From Malus domestica (Eukaryota > Streptophyta > Magnoliopsida > Rosales > Rosaceae), in the NCBI RefSeq assembly GCF_042453785.1, contig NC_091664.1, positions 1,913,001 through 1,977,000 of the forward strand: a stretch of 64,000 nt of DNA, in the 5' to 3' direction. Positions within the stretch are counted from its first letter, which is position 1. Each line of letters starts with the position of its first letter. The position numbers were made by a program, and so were the translations under genes. The notes under the pieces are model-generated. The model had not been told where the DNA came from and made no database searches. It saw only the letters and a program-made list of their open reading frames with translations. This document shows, piece by piece, positions 11,273 to 20,711 of the stretch.

Positions 11273-12703
11273 ATGGGAAGCGAAGGAAGCCACATCACAC
11301 AGAATGACACCCCCCTTGCACATAGTGCGAAACAATGAAAGAAGGAAGGAAAACGAGTTCTTCTTCAAGCTAAAGTCGATGAGTTGGAAGCTCAGAACAA
11401 CAAGATAGCAATGAGGAATGAGGTCCTCCAGGAGCAATATGAGAAGCTCTTCGAGACACTCCACGAAGCTAGGCAAGCTCAGACACGCGAGCTTGTTGCC
11501 CCCGTGGAAGTTAACCATGAACTGGGTGCCCTCCAACATGGAGGGTCACATGCATTCGACATAAATATCCCTGATAGGGAACAAATTACCCCTCGATTTG
11601 ATAATCAACATGAGGCTTCTCTTAACCCAGTTGCTTCGACCCGAACCATGAGAAGCGGAGGGAGACACCTCTTTGCTGAAGGGGCAGAAGGATCGAAAGC
11701 CGTCTTTCGCGATTGTCGGGATTTCCTGAAGCAACGTCGAGAGAATTCCATCCATATAAGCTCAAAGATCAATGACCCAAGGATTTCTGAGAGACTCGGT
11801 CCCCTGCCACGGCCCGAGCCGGCCACCAACTTGGGGAAGGTGCAACAAGTCCTAGAGAGACATGAGGGTACAGGGGACTCAGAGGTGTTCCGACAGACAT
11901 ACCCTGGAAGCCAGTACAGCGAGTCCAGGGAAAAATCACATGCCCTTGATCAAACCTTCCTAATTCCAAGAGGAGATGGAGATTTACGAAAGAAAGCTCC
12001 AGTGGCACATAACTCCGCTCAGGACCCCCTTGTCCTACAACTTCTTGAGGAAGTAAACAAGTTGAAGGCTGAACGTCAGGCTGAAATACCTGACTGGAAC
12101 CAACCCAGGCCTGGCCCTCTTACAAGGAGGATCCTCAACACCCCCCTTCAAGCAAAGACAAAGCAGAAGCTTGGCTTGCAACTTTATACTGGAAAAGAGG
12201 ACCCGATTGAGCACCTTAACCTCTTTGAGTCCACCATGGCATACCGGATGCACACCGACGAAGAGCGATGTCTTCTCTTCCCCTCCACCTTCTCTGGCGG
12301 AGCTCTAAATTGGTATTGTCGTCTTACACCTGAGACGGTAGACTCATTTGAGGAATTGAGGAAACTATTTGTTTCCCAACACATTTTCCAAACCGATCGC
12401 TTGCACTCTGCAGATGACCTGTACACTATCCGCCAGAGGCCAGACGAGTCATTACGTATGTATGCTGGCCGCTTCAGCCATGAATACTCCCGGTGTGCCG
12501 AGGCAGACGACAAGACTGCCCTCAAAGCCTTCACGGCAGGCCTACGTGATTGTTTCTTTAAATACATGATCAATGCCAATACTTGGAAGACTTACTCTGA
12601 GGTGATGGCGCAGGCTTATAACCATGCCTCCGCCGAGGCAAAGACATATCAGGAGAGAAACCCCCTCACCCAACGCCATGGAGGAAGAACTAGCAATAGC
12701 TAA
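11273..12703 (+). pseudogene. Retrotransposon gag, copy 1, with premature stop
   Basis: This is the same gag as the intact frame in copy 2 (55519-56937). Its start ATG is at 11273, but a CGA codon of copy 2 is TGA here (11336-11338), so only 21 residues would be made from the usual start. The frame reopens at Met 11384 and runs 439 residues. The gag capsid region spans about 12160-12640 (LYTGKEDPIEHLNLFE, GGALNWYCRL, FVSQHIFQTDRL, FTAGLRDCFFKYM). A two-base difference near 12654 shifts the C-terminus relative to copy 2. It normally forms the capsid of the virus-like particle. A product from Met 11384 is possible but would lack the N-terminal coiled-coil start. Confidence 0.85.
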
Positions 12704-12903
12704 AGTTTGACGGTTGGGAAGATCATCCAATGTTTCTCTAGTACAGGACTCTAACAAAGACCCTGAAGACTCCGACATTGCAGACTCAGACTTAGAGCTA
12801 AAGCTAGAAGAGCCCTCATCACTAGAACTTCCAGGCTCTGACATCTACAATAAGAAGAAACAAATTCTATCACTACATGCATGATCAAAACCGTGTCAAG
12901 CGC

Positions 12904-12904
<1 letters not shown>
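12704..12904 (+). other. Spacer after gag, copy 1
   Basis: It contains an acidic-residue-coding stretch that continues in other frames (DSNKDPEDSD-like), which could be the lost continuation of the gag polyprotein. It ends in a run of A before the minisatellite. Confidence 0.4.
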
Positions 12905-12935
<31 letters not shown>

Positions 12936-13866
12936 AGCTTCACCCGAAAAGCTTCACCTCCAAAACTTCACCCAAAAAGCTTCATCCAAAAAGTTTCACC
13001 CAAAAAGCTTCACCTAAAAAAGCTTCACCCAAAAAAAAAAAAACTTCACCTCCAAAAAGCTTCACCCAAACAGCTTCACCTAAAAAAGCTTCACCCACAA
13101 AGCTTCACCTAAAAAGCTTCACCCACAAAGCTTCACCCAAAAAGCTTCACCTCCAAAACTTCACCCAAAAAGCTTCATCCAAAAAGTTTCACCCAAAAAG
13201 CTTCACCTAAAAAAGCTTCACCCAAAAAAAAAAAAAAAAAAACTTCACCTCCAAAAGGTTCACCCAAACAGCTTCACCTAAAAAAGCTTCACCCACAAAG
13301 CTTCACCTAAAAAGCTTCACCCAAACAGCTTCACCTAAAAAAGCTTCACCCACAAAGCTTCACCTAAAAAGCTTCACCCACAAAGCTTCACCCAAAAAAC
13401 TTCACCCGAAAAGCTTCACTTAAAAAAGCTTCACCTACACAGCTTCACCTAAAAAAGCTTCACCTAGAAAGCCCCCTCTACATACTTTCACCTACAAAGC
13501 TTCACCATCAAAGCTTCACCTCGAAAGCTTCATCTACAAAGCTTCACCATCAAAGCTTCACCCAAAAAGCTTCACCTAAAAAATCTTCACCCAAAAAAAA
13601 CTTCACCTCCAAAAAGCTTCACTCAAACAGCTTCACCTAAAAAAGCTTCACCCACAAAGCTTCACCCAAAAAACTTCACCCGAAAAGCTTCACTTAAAAA
13701 AGCTTCACCTACAAAGCTTCACCTAAAAAAGCTTCACCTAGAAAGCTTCACCTACATAGCTTCACCCAGAAAGCTTCATCTACAAAGCTTCACCCAGAAA
13801 GCTTCATCTACAAAGCTTCACCATCAAAGCTTCACCTCCAAAGCTTCACCTACAAAGCTTCAACAC
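12905..13866 (+). repeat. Minisatellite of AAAGCTTCACC units, copy 1
   Basis: About 960 bp consist of irregular 13-17 bp units built on AAAGCTTCACCYA, separated by A-runs of variable length. Most units contain a HindIII site. The homologous array in copy 2 is shorter (57149-57790). Lysine/serine/proline-rich frames across it are a by-product of the repeat. Confidence 0.95.
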
Positions 13867-14440
13867 AAAACCTTGCTCCAAATAAACAAATTTTGTTCAC
13901 AAAACCCAAGATGCCCTTGAACTTGTACAAAAACACTTGGGTAAACATAAACATTTTTTGTTTTACACCCACAAGGGCCCAAAATTTTCCTTCTTATTTA
14001 TTCACTTATATATGTTCCCAAACATATTATAATAGATCCAACAACAAGCCAAAGTCCCAAGTTTCATAATGGACAAAAGTACAAGCAATTCATCAATAAT
14101 GAAGGTGCTACAAAACTTGGAATCTGCCCCAAAATAGAAATCCAACCCAAGAGACTTTTTCTCTCTCTCCCTCTTCCGCCTCCTTTCATCTATCAAATTT
14201 CTGCAACCTCTGCTCTTCTCCAATGGAGCTAAATTTTGGACACCCTATAGTTTTTGAGCATATGAACAACTTTCAAGAAGGAACCATTTCTGTTTGAGCG
14301 ACGGAAATTAAAGTGTTGAAGCTCCAAACATGACAGTCGGATTCTTGCAGATTTCGAAGCTGCTATGATGTTTCGAAGATCTGGAAATATTTAACCATTA
14401 GTTCATTCTGAATTTTTGATATGTTATGAAAGAGACGATG
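13867..14440. other. Internal non-coding region, copy 1
   Basis: No coding region is supported. It holds a pyrimidine run (CTCTCTCTCCCTCTTCC near 14161) and leads into the 181-bp repeats. Confidence 0.5.
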
Positions 14441-14443
14441 AGG

Positions 14444-15000
14444 CACAACTTCAATGAAGAAAGCATGCTGATCTGAACAATAGAAAATGGAGTTTCGAAG
14501 CTCACAACAAATCTGACGGGTTGACAGAAAAATAATAACCAGTCATTCATCATACCTAAATTTCTTGAGTTATACAGCTCCGAGGGATCTCAAATTTGGA
14601 TATGTTGTAGTTCACAAGCTGAGGAACAACTTCAATGAAGAAAGCATGCTGATCTGAGCAAGAGAAAATAGAGTTTCAAAGCTCACAACAAATCTGACGG
14701 GTTGACAGACAAATGATAAACAGTCACTCATCATACCTGGATTTCTGGAGTTATACTGCTCCGAGGGACCTCAAATTTGGATATGTTGTAGTTCACAAGT
14801 TAAGGAACAACTTCGATGAAGAAAGTATGTTGAGATGAACAAGAAAAAATGGAGTTTAGAAGCTCACAACAAGTCTGACGGGTTAACAGAAAATTGATGA
14901 ACAGTTACTCATCATACCTGAATTTCTGGAGTTGTACTACTCCGATGGATCTCAAATTTGGAGATGTTGTAGTTCACAAGATAAGGAACAACTTTCATGA
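14444..15000 (+). repeat. 181-bp tandem repeat, about three copies (copy 1)
   Basis: The string ACAACTTCAATGAAGAAAG or its variants recurs at 14444, 14625, 14806 and 14987, exactly 181 bp apart. Each unit also holds GCTCACAACAA, TCTGACGGGTT and CTCAAATTTGGA. The same array is at 58373, 58554, 58735 and 58916 in copy 2. Function unknown; sub-genomic repeats between gag and the 3' end are common in pol-less elements. Confidence 0.93.
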
Positions 15001-15617
15001 AGACGACTTTGCGATCTGAGCTATAGAGAATGGTGTTATCTTGCATCCACTCAGGCTGATTAGTGGAAACGAAAAGCAATTCCACCAAAGAAAAGATGAA
15101 AAAGAGAGAAAAGCTACTAATTGCACTTGATCTTGTCTAGTCAATAGCATGCAGCATCAAACACACAAAAGTTGGAAATATTTTTAGACAAGGCATATGC
15201 GAATGTGTGACATCGAAACAAGGATTCGTTACTTTGACAAATTAGTAACAAGCGAGACACCTCATTCGGCAACTCTCTTCGCCTGAAGACTTGGGGGACT
15301 CCCACCATATGCTACTGCACCTTAATACTCGGCAGTCTCACAACCACTCAGTGACTTGGATTTTTCAAGTCTCCAACCGAGAAGTTTTCCTCACTCGGGA
15401 AATTAAGGGAACACTACCTCAAACTACATGCTTCACTCACAAAGCTTCAACAATACAGGTTTCAACAAAAGAAAAAATTCAAAGAACTTTATGAAGAAGG
15501 CTTTGGTGTATTTAACACAATATATTGAAATGAAGCAAAGCTTATTTATTAATATTTTCGATAAGCCACAAATATGTACATATACATGAGTCAAAATAAA
15601 CAAACAAAAGGGAGCCT

Positions 15618-16292
15618 TCACAAAGGTTGCTTAGGGGAAGTCTCAGCAGTCGGTAGAGCCCCAGAAAGAGAAAGCACCGGAGGGTGGTTATCCGGAGCCT
15701 CAGTACTTGACAAAACCCCAGAAGGAGGAGGCATTGGAGGTTCATCATTTGAAGCTTCATTACCAGGTACAGCCCCAGAGGACGAAGGCAATAAATGCCT
15801 TTGGAACAAACCCACAAACCGCTGATGATCAAGTAAAACCTTACCATCAGATTCCTTCATCTGGTCAAGCTTCCTCTTCATGTTTGTAGCATAGTCATGG
15901 GCGAGCCGGTGCAACTGCTTATTCTCATGCTTGAGCCCTCTAATCTCCTGTTTGAGACTCATCACTTCAGCAGCCAATGATTCAACTTGGCGGGTTCTAG
16001 CAAATAGGCGTTGGGCCATATTAGACACAGAACCTGCACACTGAACACTAAGAGCCAGAGAGTCCTTAACAGCCAACTCATCAGACCGTTTGGAAAGTAG
16101 TCTGTTATCTTTGGGAGTGAGAAGGTTCCTGGCCACCACTGCAGCGGTCATATCATTCTTCATCACAGAATCCCCAACGGTAAGAGGACCAGTAGGGGAT
16201 ATGAAGGATGGGCGCCATATGTTGTCTGGAGAAGGCGTGGCTGTCTCTTCTCCAAGGTTCAGGTCAAAACGACGGTCGGAGGGTCCAGACAT
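15618..16292 (-). CDS. Antisense ORF of the pol-less Gypsy element, copy 1
   Basis: A 224-residue protein is read on the strand opposite to gag, from ATG at 16292 (MSGPSDRR) to a stop at 15618. The open frame extends six bases upstream without an ATG. The diverged copy at 43023 starts at the same MSGPSDRR, which supports this start. Visible features: a conserved N-terminal block (NIWRPSFIS, GPLTVGD), a Lys/Arg-rich middle (LLSKRSDEL), a predicted coiled coil at about residues 92-150 (heptad-like LAAEVMSLKQEIRGLKHEN) and a Pro/Ser-rich tail. No enzymatic motif is seen. Extra antisense ORFs upstream of the 3' LTR are known in TAT-lineage elements; their function is unknown. The copy 2 product differs at a few residues only. 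Confidence 0.85.
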   Translation of the reverse strand: MSGPSDRRFDLNLGEETATPSPDNIWRPSFISPTGPLTVGDSVMKNDMTAAVVARNLLTPKDNRLLSKRSDELAVKDSLALSVQCAGSVSNMAQRLFARTRQVESLAAEVMSLKQEIRGLKHENKQLHRLAHDYATNMKRKLDQMKESDGKVLLDHQRFVGLFQRHLLPSSSGAVPGNEASNDEPPMPPPSGVLSSTEAPDNHPPVLSLSGALPTAETSPKQPL

Positions 16293-16398
16293 TTTCAAAT
16301 GTGTTGAAGAAGGAAGAGGTCAGACAAATCAAGATCTTAGAAGTGCAAGAAATGAGCTTCTACTGGTAGAGATTCAGGTGTGCTGTGGAACTTAATGC

Positions 16399-16412
16399 CA
16401 GCCTCTATAAAA
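16399..16412 (-). promoter_or_regulatory. Candidate TATA-like element for the antisense ORF
   Basis: The minus strand reads TTTTTATAGAGGC about 110 bp before the antisense ATG. The same TTTTATAGAGG stands at about the same distance before the ATG of the diverged copy (near 43132-43142) and in copy 2 (near 60330-60342). The conservation is seen in the sequence; promoter activity is inference. Confidence 0.5.
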
Positions 16413-16432
16413 ATCTGCACTCGACGGAGCTT

Positions 16433-16580
16433 CAGAAATCGAAGAGGCGTTTGCTTTCTCAAAAGCTGGGCTGCTCAGAGACCACGAGGGCCGATCTCAG
16501 AAATCGAAGAGGCGTTTGCTTTCTCAAAAGCTGGGCTGCTCAGAGACCACGAGGGCCGATCTCAGAAATCGAAGAAGCAC
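16433..16580. repeat. 65-bp tandem duplication
   Basis: CAGAAATCGAAGAGGCGTTT begins at 16433 and 16498, with a third partial start at 16563; period 65 bp. It lies in the 5' region of the antisense transcription unit. The same duplication is present in copy 2. Confidence 0.93.
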
Positions 16581-18468
16581 CTGCTTTTTCAGCCTCGTCA
16601 GCACCTGTCACATGCACAATCAGCTTTGCGGAAATTACGGGCAATCTGTCGAAGATTTCTGGTGAAGTAAAAAGCACGTGAATCTTACTGTTCAATCACC
16701 GCTCTCCATATGCACCATCAACTCTTTGGGTACCACATATAACTTTGTCAAAGATCTCTAACAAAGTTTAGGCACGAGAATTTCGAAGTTCCAGCTACCC
16801 TACTATTACCCATAAGGGTAAAGGAACAGCACCACTGCTTGACAACTGGAAAGTCCCTATGTGTGTCGACCTCCGTGTTTTGAGGCAAGACAGGTTGGCA
16901 AGAACGTCCAACCTTTACTCACATTCGAGAAAAGACTCCCAACATAATTACTTTCTCAAAAACCGGAGTAGCACCGCTTTCCGAATCTCGAGAGTCAGAT
17001 CCTCGACGGGATTGCTTGTTCGAAAACCGAAGAGGCACAACTCTCAGAACTTCAAGAGCCAGATTTCCTTAGATAAAGCTTGTCTGTAATCTTCACACGT
17101 AATATCAGCTTTCCAGATACCACATACCACTTTTTCAAAGTGCTCTGACAAAATTAAAACACGTGAAGCTGGCAACTCCCACTACATTGCTGTGACCAAG
17201 AAGGGTAAAGGAATAGCATTACTACTTGTTATTGGGAAATCCCTATATACATTGACCTCCCTCCTCAACGGACAGGCAAACCTGCAAAAATGCTCAACCC
17301 TTTCTCGCATTCGAAAAGGCACCCTCAACATAACCTCTCGAAATACTCAGCTTTATTTCCCCCCGATAATACCTCAGCAAATAAGCCACACCAAGAACAA
17401 GAGTATCTCATATCATCAGGGTCGAAAGCAAGAGTATCCCATATCATGCTTTCTCCCTATCTTTGTCTTTGTCCTTGTCCACACCTGCAGGACAAGGAGA
17501 AAGAGAGCAGTCAGTCGGAACCTGAAATCGAACCTCCAATTTGGAACTGACTGCCTGGAGCCTTTGCCTGGTTGCTTCCTTAGCATTGCTCTCGAGTACT
17601 CATCCTCAACTGCTGTCAAGGTCACGAATTCCACCGGCAAATACCTCATGACAGTTGATCAGATATTGGCTCTTTACACTAAAGCTGCCAAGCGTGGATG
17701 AGTCACTATGAAGGAATGTTCTGAAGGACCATTAAAATGCAAAGGTTGCACACCACTTCTGCCATGCAAAAGATTGAAGCAGAAGGTTCAACGGTGAGCT
17801 GAAACAGATCACTACAGCACGACACCTTTCCATACCACATTCATTATTCCGTCAACAGCAAAAGTATCCCATATCATCAAGGTCGAACGTACTCTAGATT
17901 TGATGGACTTGTTTTGACCCTCAAATTTTTGAGTCGGCCTTATACTCTGAAGGGCACCAGAAAACCCTCCAGCACAGTTCAAGAATAAGCTTGTGGAAAG
18001 TTACTTCTTCAAAAGCAAAAGTATCTCATATCATCTCTTATCCATTTGCTTCTCCTTATCCTGGCAGTTGAATGAGAGACAAGGAGAAGGAGAACAATCA
18101 ACCGGAAGCCGAAGTCAAACCTCTGATCCTGGGTTGCTTACTTGGAAGTTTGACTGCTTACCTTGTCTGTCACCTCTTTCGGCAGATCTCCTAGCTCGGC
18201 GACTTGGGGGACTCCTACTATAGGGTTTGTATCACACTTGACTAAGCCCGAAACTACAACTAAGCTTTAAGTGAAATTGATACATTACCTTGTGCGTCAA
18301 CATCAGCTAAGTACACCATTCCCGGATGGAGGAAAGGTACTTCCAGAGAAGGGCAGATGAAGATCAGACCATACTTCGGTACTTAGAAGTTTCGTGATTA
18401 CTCAAGGGATTGGATCTTGCAAGTCCCCAACCGAGGAGTTTCCCTCACTCGGGAACTTAGGGGAGCAC
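16581..18468 (+). other. 3' internal non-coding region, copy 1, with an internal LTR-start-like site
   Basis: No intact coding region is supported; frames of 60-169 residues here show no recognisable motif. Repeated AAAGCAAAAGTATC(T/C)CATATCAT stretches occur (for example near 17400, 17870 and 18020). At 18201-18250 a purine tract ACTTGGGGGACTCC is followed by TGTATCACACTTGACTAAGC, which resembles the start of an LTR about 240 bp before the real 3' LTR. Confidence 0.6.
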
Positions 18469-18980
18469 TGTTTGTACCATACTTGACCAATCCCGAAACT
18501 ACCGAGCACCGGCCAACGCTATACTGTCAAGGACCCAGAAGAGTTCCCCTCCGACCAGGAGGCCAATCACTACTCGACACGTGTCAAGATTAGAAGCCAA
18601 TCAGAGCGCAGCACGTGTCGACATCAAGAACCAATCATAACATGACACATGTCAATGTGACAAAGCTACAAGTTTTTCTATAAATAGGGGCCATTCCCCC
18701 ACAATATTGGCTAATGCCATTTGTGTTAAATCATTCACAAGAACTCACTAAATTGAGAGCTTGATCCTTTGTACTTGTGTAAGCCCTTCACTACTAATAA
18801 GAACTCCTCTACTCCGTGGACGTAGCCAATCTGGGTGAACCACGTACATCCTGTGTTTGCTTCTCTGTCTCTATTCATTTACGTACTTATCCTCACTAGT
18901 GACCGAAGCAACCAAGCGAAGGTCACAAAACCTGACACTTTCTGTTGTACCAAAGTCTTCGCTGATTTTGTGCATCAACA
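18469..18980 (+). repeat. 3' LTR of copy 1
   Basis: 512 bp from TGTTTGTACC to CATCAACA, preceded by the purine-rich CTTAGGGGAGCAC. It has the standard family start, in contrast to the 5' LTR of the same element. Confidence 0.95.
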
Positions 18981-19650
18981 GGATTTTTTCTCAAACAAAA
19001 AATCTTGATGCAATTAGAAATGGGAACAATTTGATATAAGTTGTAATTTGTTTTGTGAGATGATTGATGTAAAATTTTTTACTTTATTCAACACCAAACA
19101 CTTATCTTTATTTCTCACAATCTTATTAAATAAGTCAAATAAAAAACAACAATCAAAAGAAAATAACGTTTAAACAAGAATGTGTAAGAATAGAAAAAAA
19201 GATGTTTGGTTATGATTTTCCTTTCAAAAGTGAACAGTCCACCCACCAAGTTTAATTATTTCCCACTATTCGTTGCTCACTCACGTTCACTTGAATTATG
19301 TGTAAGAATAGAAAAAAGATGTTTGGTTATGATTTTCCTTTCAAGACTGAAAGCAGTCCACCCACCAAGTTTAATTATTTTTCACCACCCACCAAGTTTA
19401 ATTATTTTTCATGGAGTAGGATTTTCTCCCTTTATTTTTTAATCCTCTTTCATTCCTTTCTCTTACCTTCTTCATTTTATCTTTATATTTTTATAAAAAA
19501 ATTAATATAAGATATTAACATGATTTAAGTTTGAATTAATCCTACTCCATTTACCACTATCCGCCGCTCACTCACTTTCACTTGAATTATTTTGTTTATG
19601 TGGTGTAGAAAGAATGAAAAGAGAAAAATACCCCCAAAAGAACCAAACTT
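18981..19650. other. Intergenic with a local 119-bp duplication
   Basis: No gene is seen. GTGTAAGAATAGAAAAAA and the following GATGTTTGGTTATGATTTTC recur about 119 bp apart (near 19180 and 19299). A shorter duplication of CACCCACCAAGTTTAATTAT lies at about 19362-19410. This is the 3' flank of the minus-strand gene at 19651. Confidence 0.65.
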
Positions 19651-20148
19651 TCAGAACTGTCTGTATCCCAAATGAGTCTTTGGTATTGCTCTGCCATTGC
19701 CATTGGCATTCCCTTCCACCATTGACATTGACGACAAACCCTTCAACTCCTCCATACTCGCGTAGCTCTTCCTCGCCGTGATCCCTCCGCTATTGTTGTA
19801 CCTCTCCTCCCCCGCGCTCACCGACTTACTCCCTATCGAATTCGACAATATCCCGTACGCTGCTTTCGCCAGACTCTTTGTCGGCATGGTCATCTCCTGC
19901 ATCAACGGAAACCTTGACGGCGGCTTGCGGTTCTCTTTTCGTAACACGGCTGAGAAATTGGGCACCGATTGAGCGAGAACGGAATACCCTTTTCGCGAAT
20001 TGGTCAGATGGGTCTTAAATTTGACTTGTTTCTTCAATGGGGTCAATTTCGATTCGGATTCTTCGAGCTCCTCTAGGATCATGTACTTCCTCCTTAGCCG
20101 CGATTCTCTGAGTTCCGCGTAGGCTTTGTATCTAGGTCCTTTCTCCAT
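19651..20148 (-). CDS. Uncharacterised plant protein, 165 residues
   Basis: An intact intronless frame with a strong start context (GCCGCCATGG). The protein is basic and polar, with no signal peptide or membrane segment. The N-terminus is charged and probably helical (MEKGPRYKAYAELRESRLRR, then KYMILEELEESE). A basic patch follows (KKQVKFKTHL), then a Ser/Gly/Asn-rich, probably disordered C-terminal half ending HLGYRQF. I do not recognise the family and assign no function. The organised N-terminus, uninterrupted length and codon use, in a region otherwise made of transposons, argue for a real gene. The promoter side (20149-20260) is short before a MITE begins at 20271. Confidence 0.7.
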   Translation of the reverse strand: MEKGPRYKAYAELRESRLRRKYMILEELEESESKLTPLKKQVKFKTHLTNSRKGYSVLAQSVPNFSAVLRKENRKPPSRFPLMQEMTMPTKSLAKAAYGILSNSIGSKSVSAGEERYNNSGGITARKSYASMEELKGLSSMSMVEGNANGNGRAIPKTHLGYRQF

Positions 20149-20270
20149 GGCGGCTCTCGGTGGTGAACCTCAATGAACTGGATGTTGATATGGGCTAGGG
20201 TTCTGGGAGGGACGTAGAACCCAGATGGGTTGTAGGGAGTGGGTCCCATATTTAATTTTTTAATATTTAA

Positions 20271-20698
20271 GGAGGTGTATTCAATTGGGATTTTTAGAGA
20301 TTTTAATTCTTTTAATAAATCTAGAGGTGTTCAATCAAGATTTTAAGTGATTCTCTGAAATTCAAGGTGTATTCAATTAGAATTTTAAGATAGTTTATTA
20401 AAATCCTTAGAAATCCGGGTGCATTCAATTAGGGTTTTAAAGAAATTTATAACATTCCAGTTGTATTCAATTAAAAATTGATTTTAAAGAATTTGGGAAA
20501 GTTGGGGAATTAGAAGGAATTGAAGAGATTTTGTAGTGTATTTTAAGCATCTACAAATCTCACATTTTTCCCTTAAGATTTCGAGGAAATTGAATCAAAA
20601 TTTTATATGAAATCTCCACAAATCAATTAAACTCCATAAAAATCCATAAATTTATAAATCCATTAAAATCTCTCATATTCTCAATTGAATACACCCCC
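20271..20698. mobile_element. 428-bp inverted-repeat MITE with internal subrepeats
   Basis: The left end GGAGGTGTATTCAATTGGGA pairs with the right end CTCAATTGAATACACCCCC. It is flanked by TTAA on both sides (20267-20270 and 20699-20702). The terminal motif GGTGTATTCAATTRG..TTTTA recurs at least four times inside the left half. The superfamily is uncertain; the TTAA flank could be a TTA/TAA-type or a 4-bp target site. Confidence 0.8.
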
Positions 20699-20711
20699 TT
20701 AATTAATTTTT

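Larger units (their letters stand above)
10658..18980 (+). mobile_element. Pol-less Gypsy-type LTR element, copy 1 (8.3 kb)
   Basis: The 5' LTR is at 10658-11165 and the 3' LTR at 18469-18980. A primer binding site follows the 5' LTR and a purine-rich CTTAGGGGAGCAC precedes the 3' LTR. The interior contains a gag, a minisatellite, a 181-bp tandem repeat and an antisense ORF, but no protease, RT, RNase H or integrase. A gag with an extra antisense ORF near the 3' LTR fits what is known of TAT-lineage (Ogre/Retand-like) Gypsy elements; that assignment is inference. The flanking 5-mers (ACACT and GGATT) do not match, unlike in copy 2, and the first bases of the 5' LTR are aberrant. Confidence 0.92.

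Noticed and set aside
12881..13210. Lys/Ser/Pro-rich open frame resembling a histone H1-like or extensin-like protein
   Set aside because: It is a translation of the AAAGCTTCACC minisatellite; length and frame differ between the two copies of the element.
17192..17701. 169-residue frame, also present at 61122-61631 in copy 2
   Set aside because: Open in both copies but the copies are almost identical, so conservation is uninformative; no motif, and it overlaps the non-coding 3' part.
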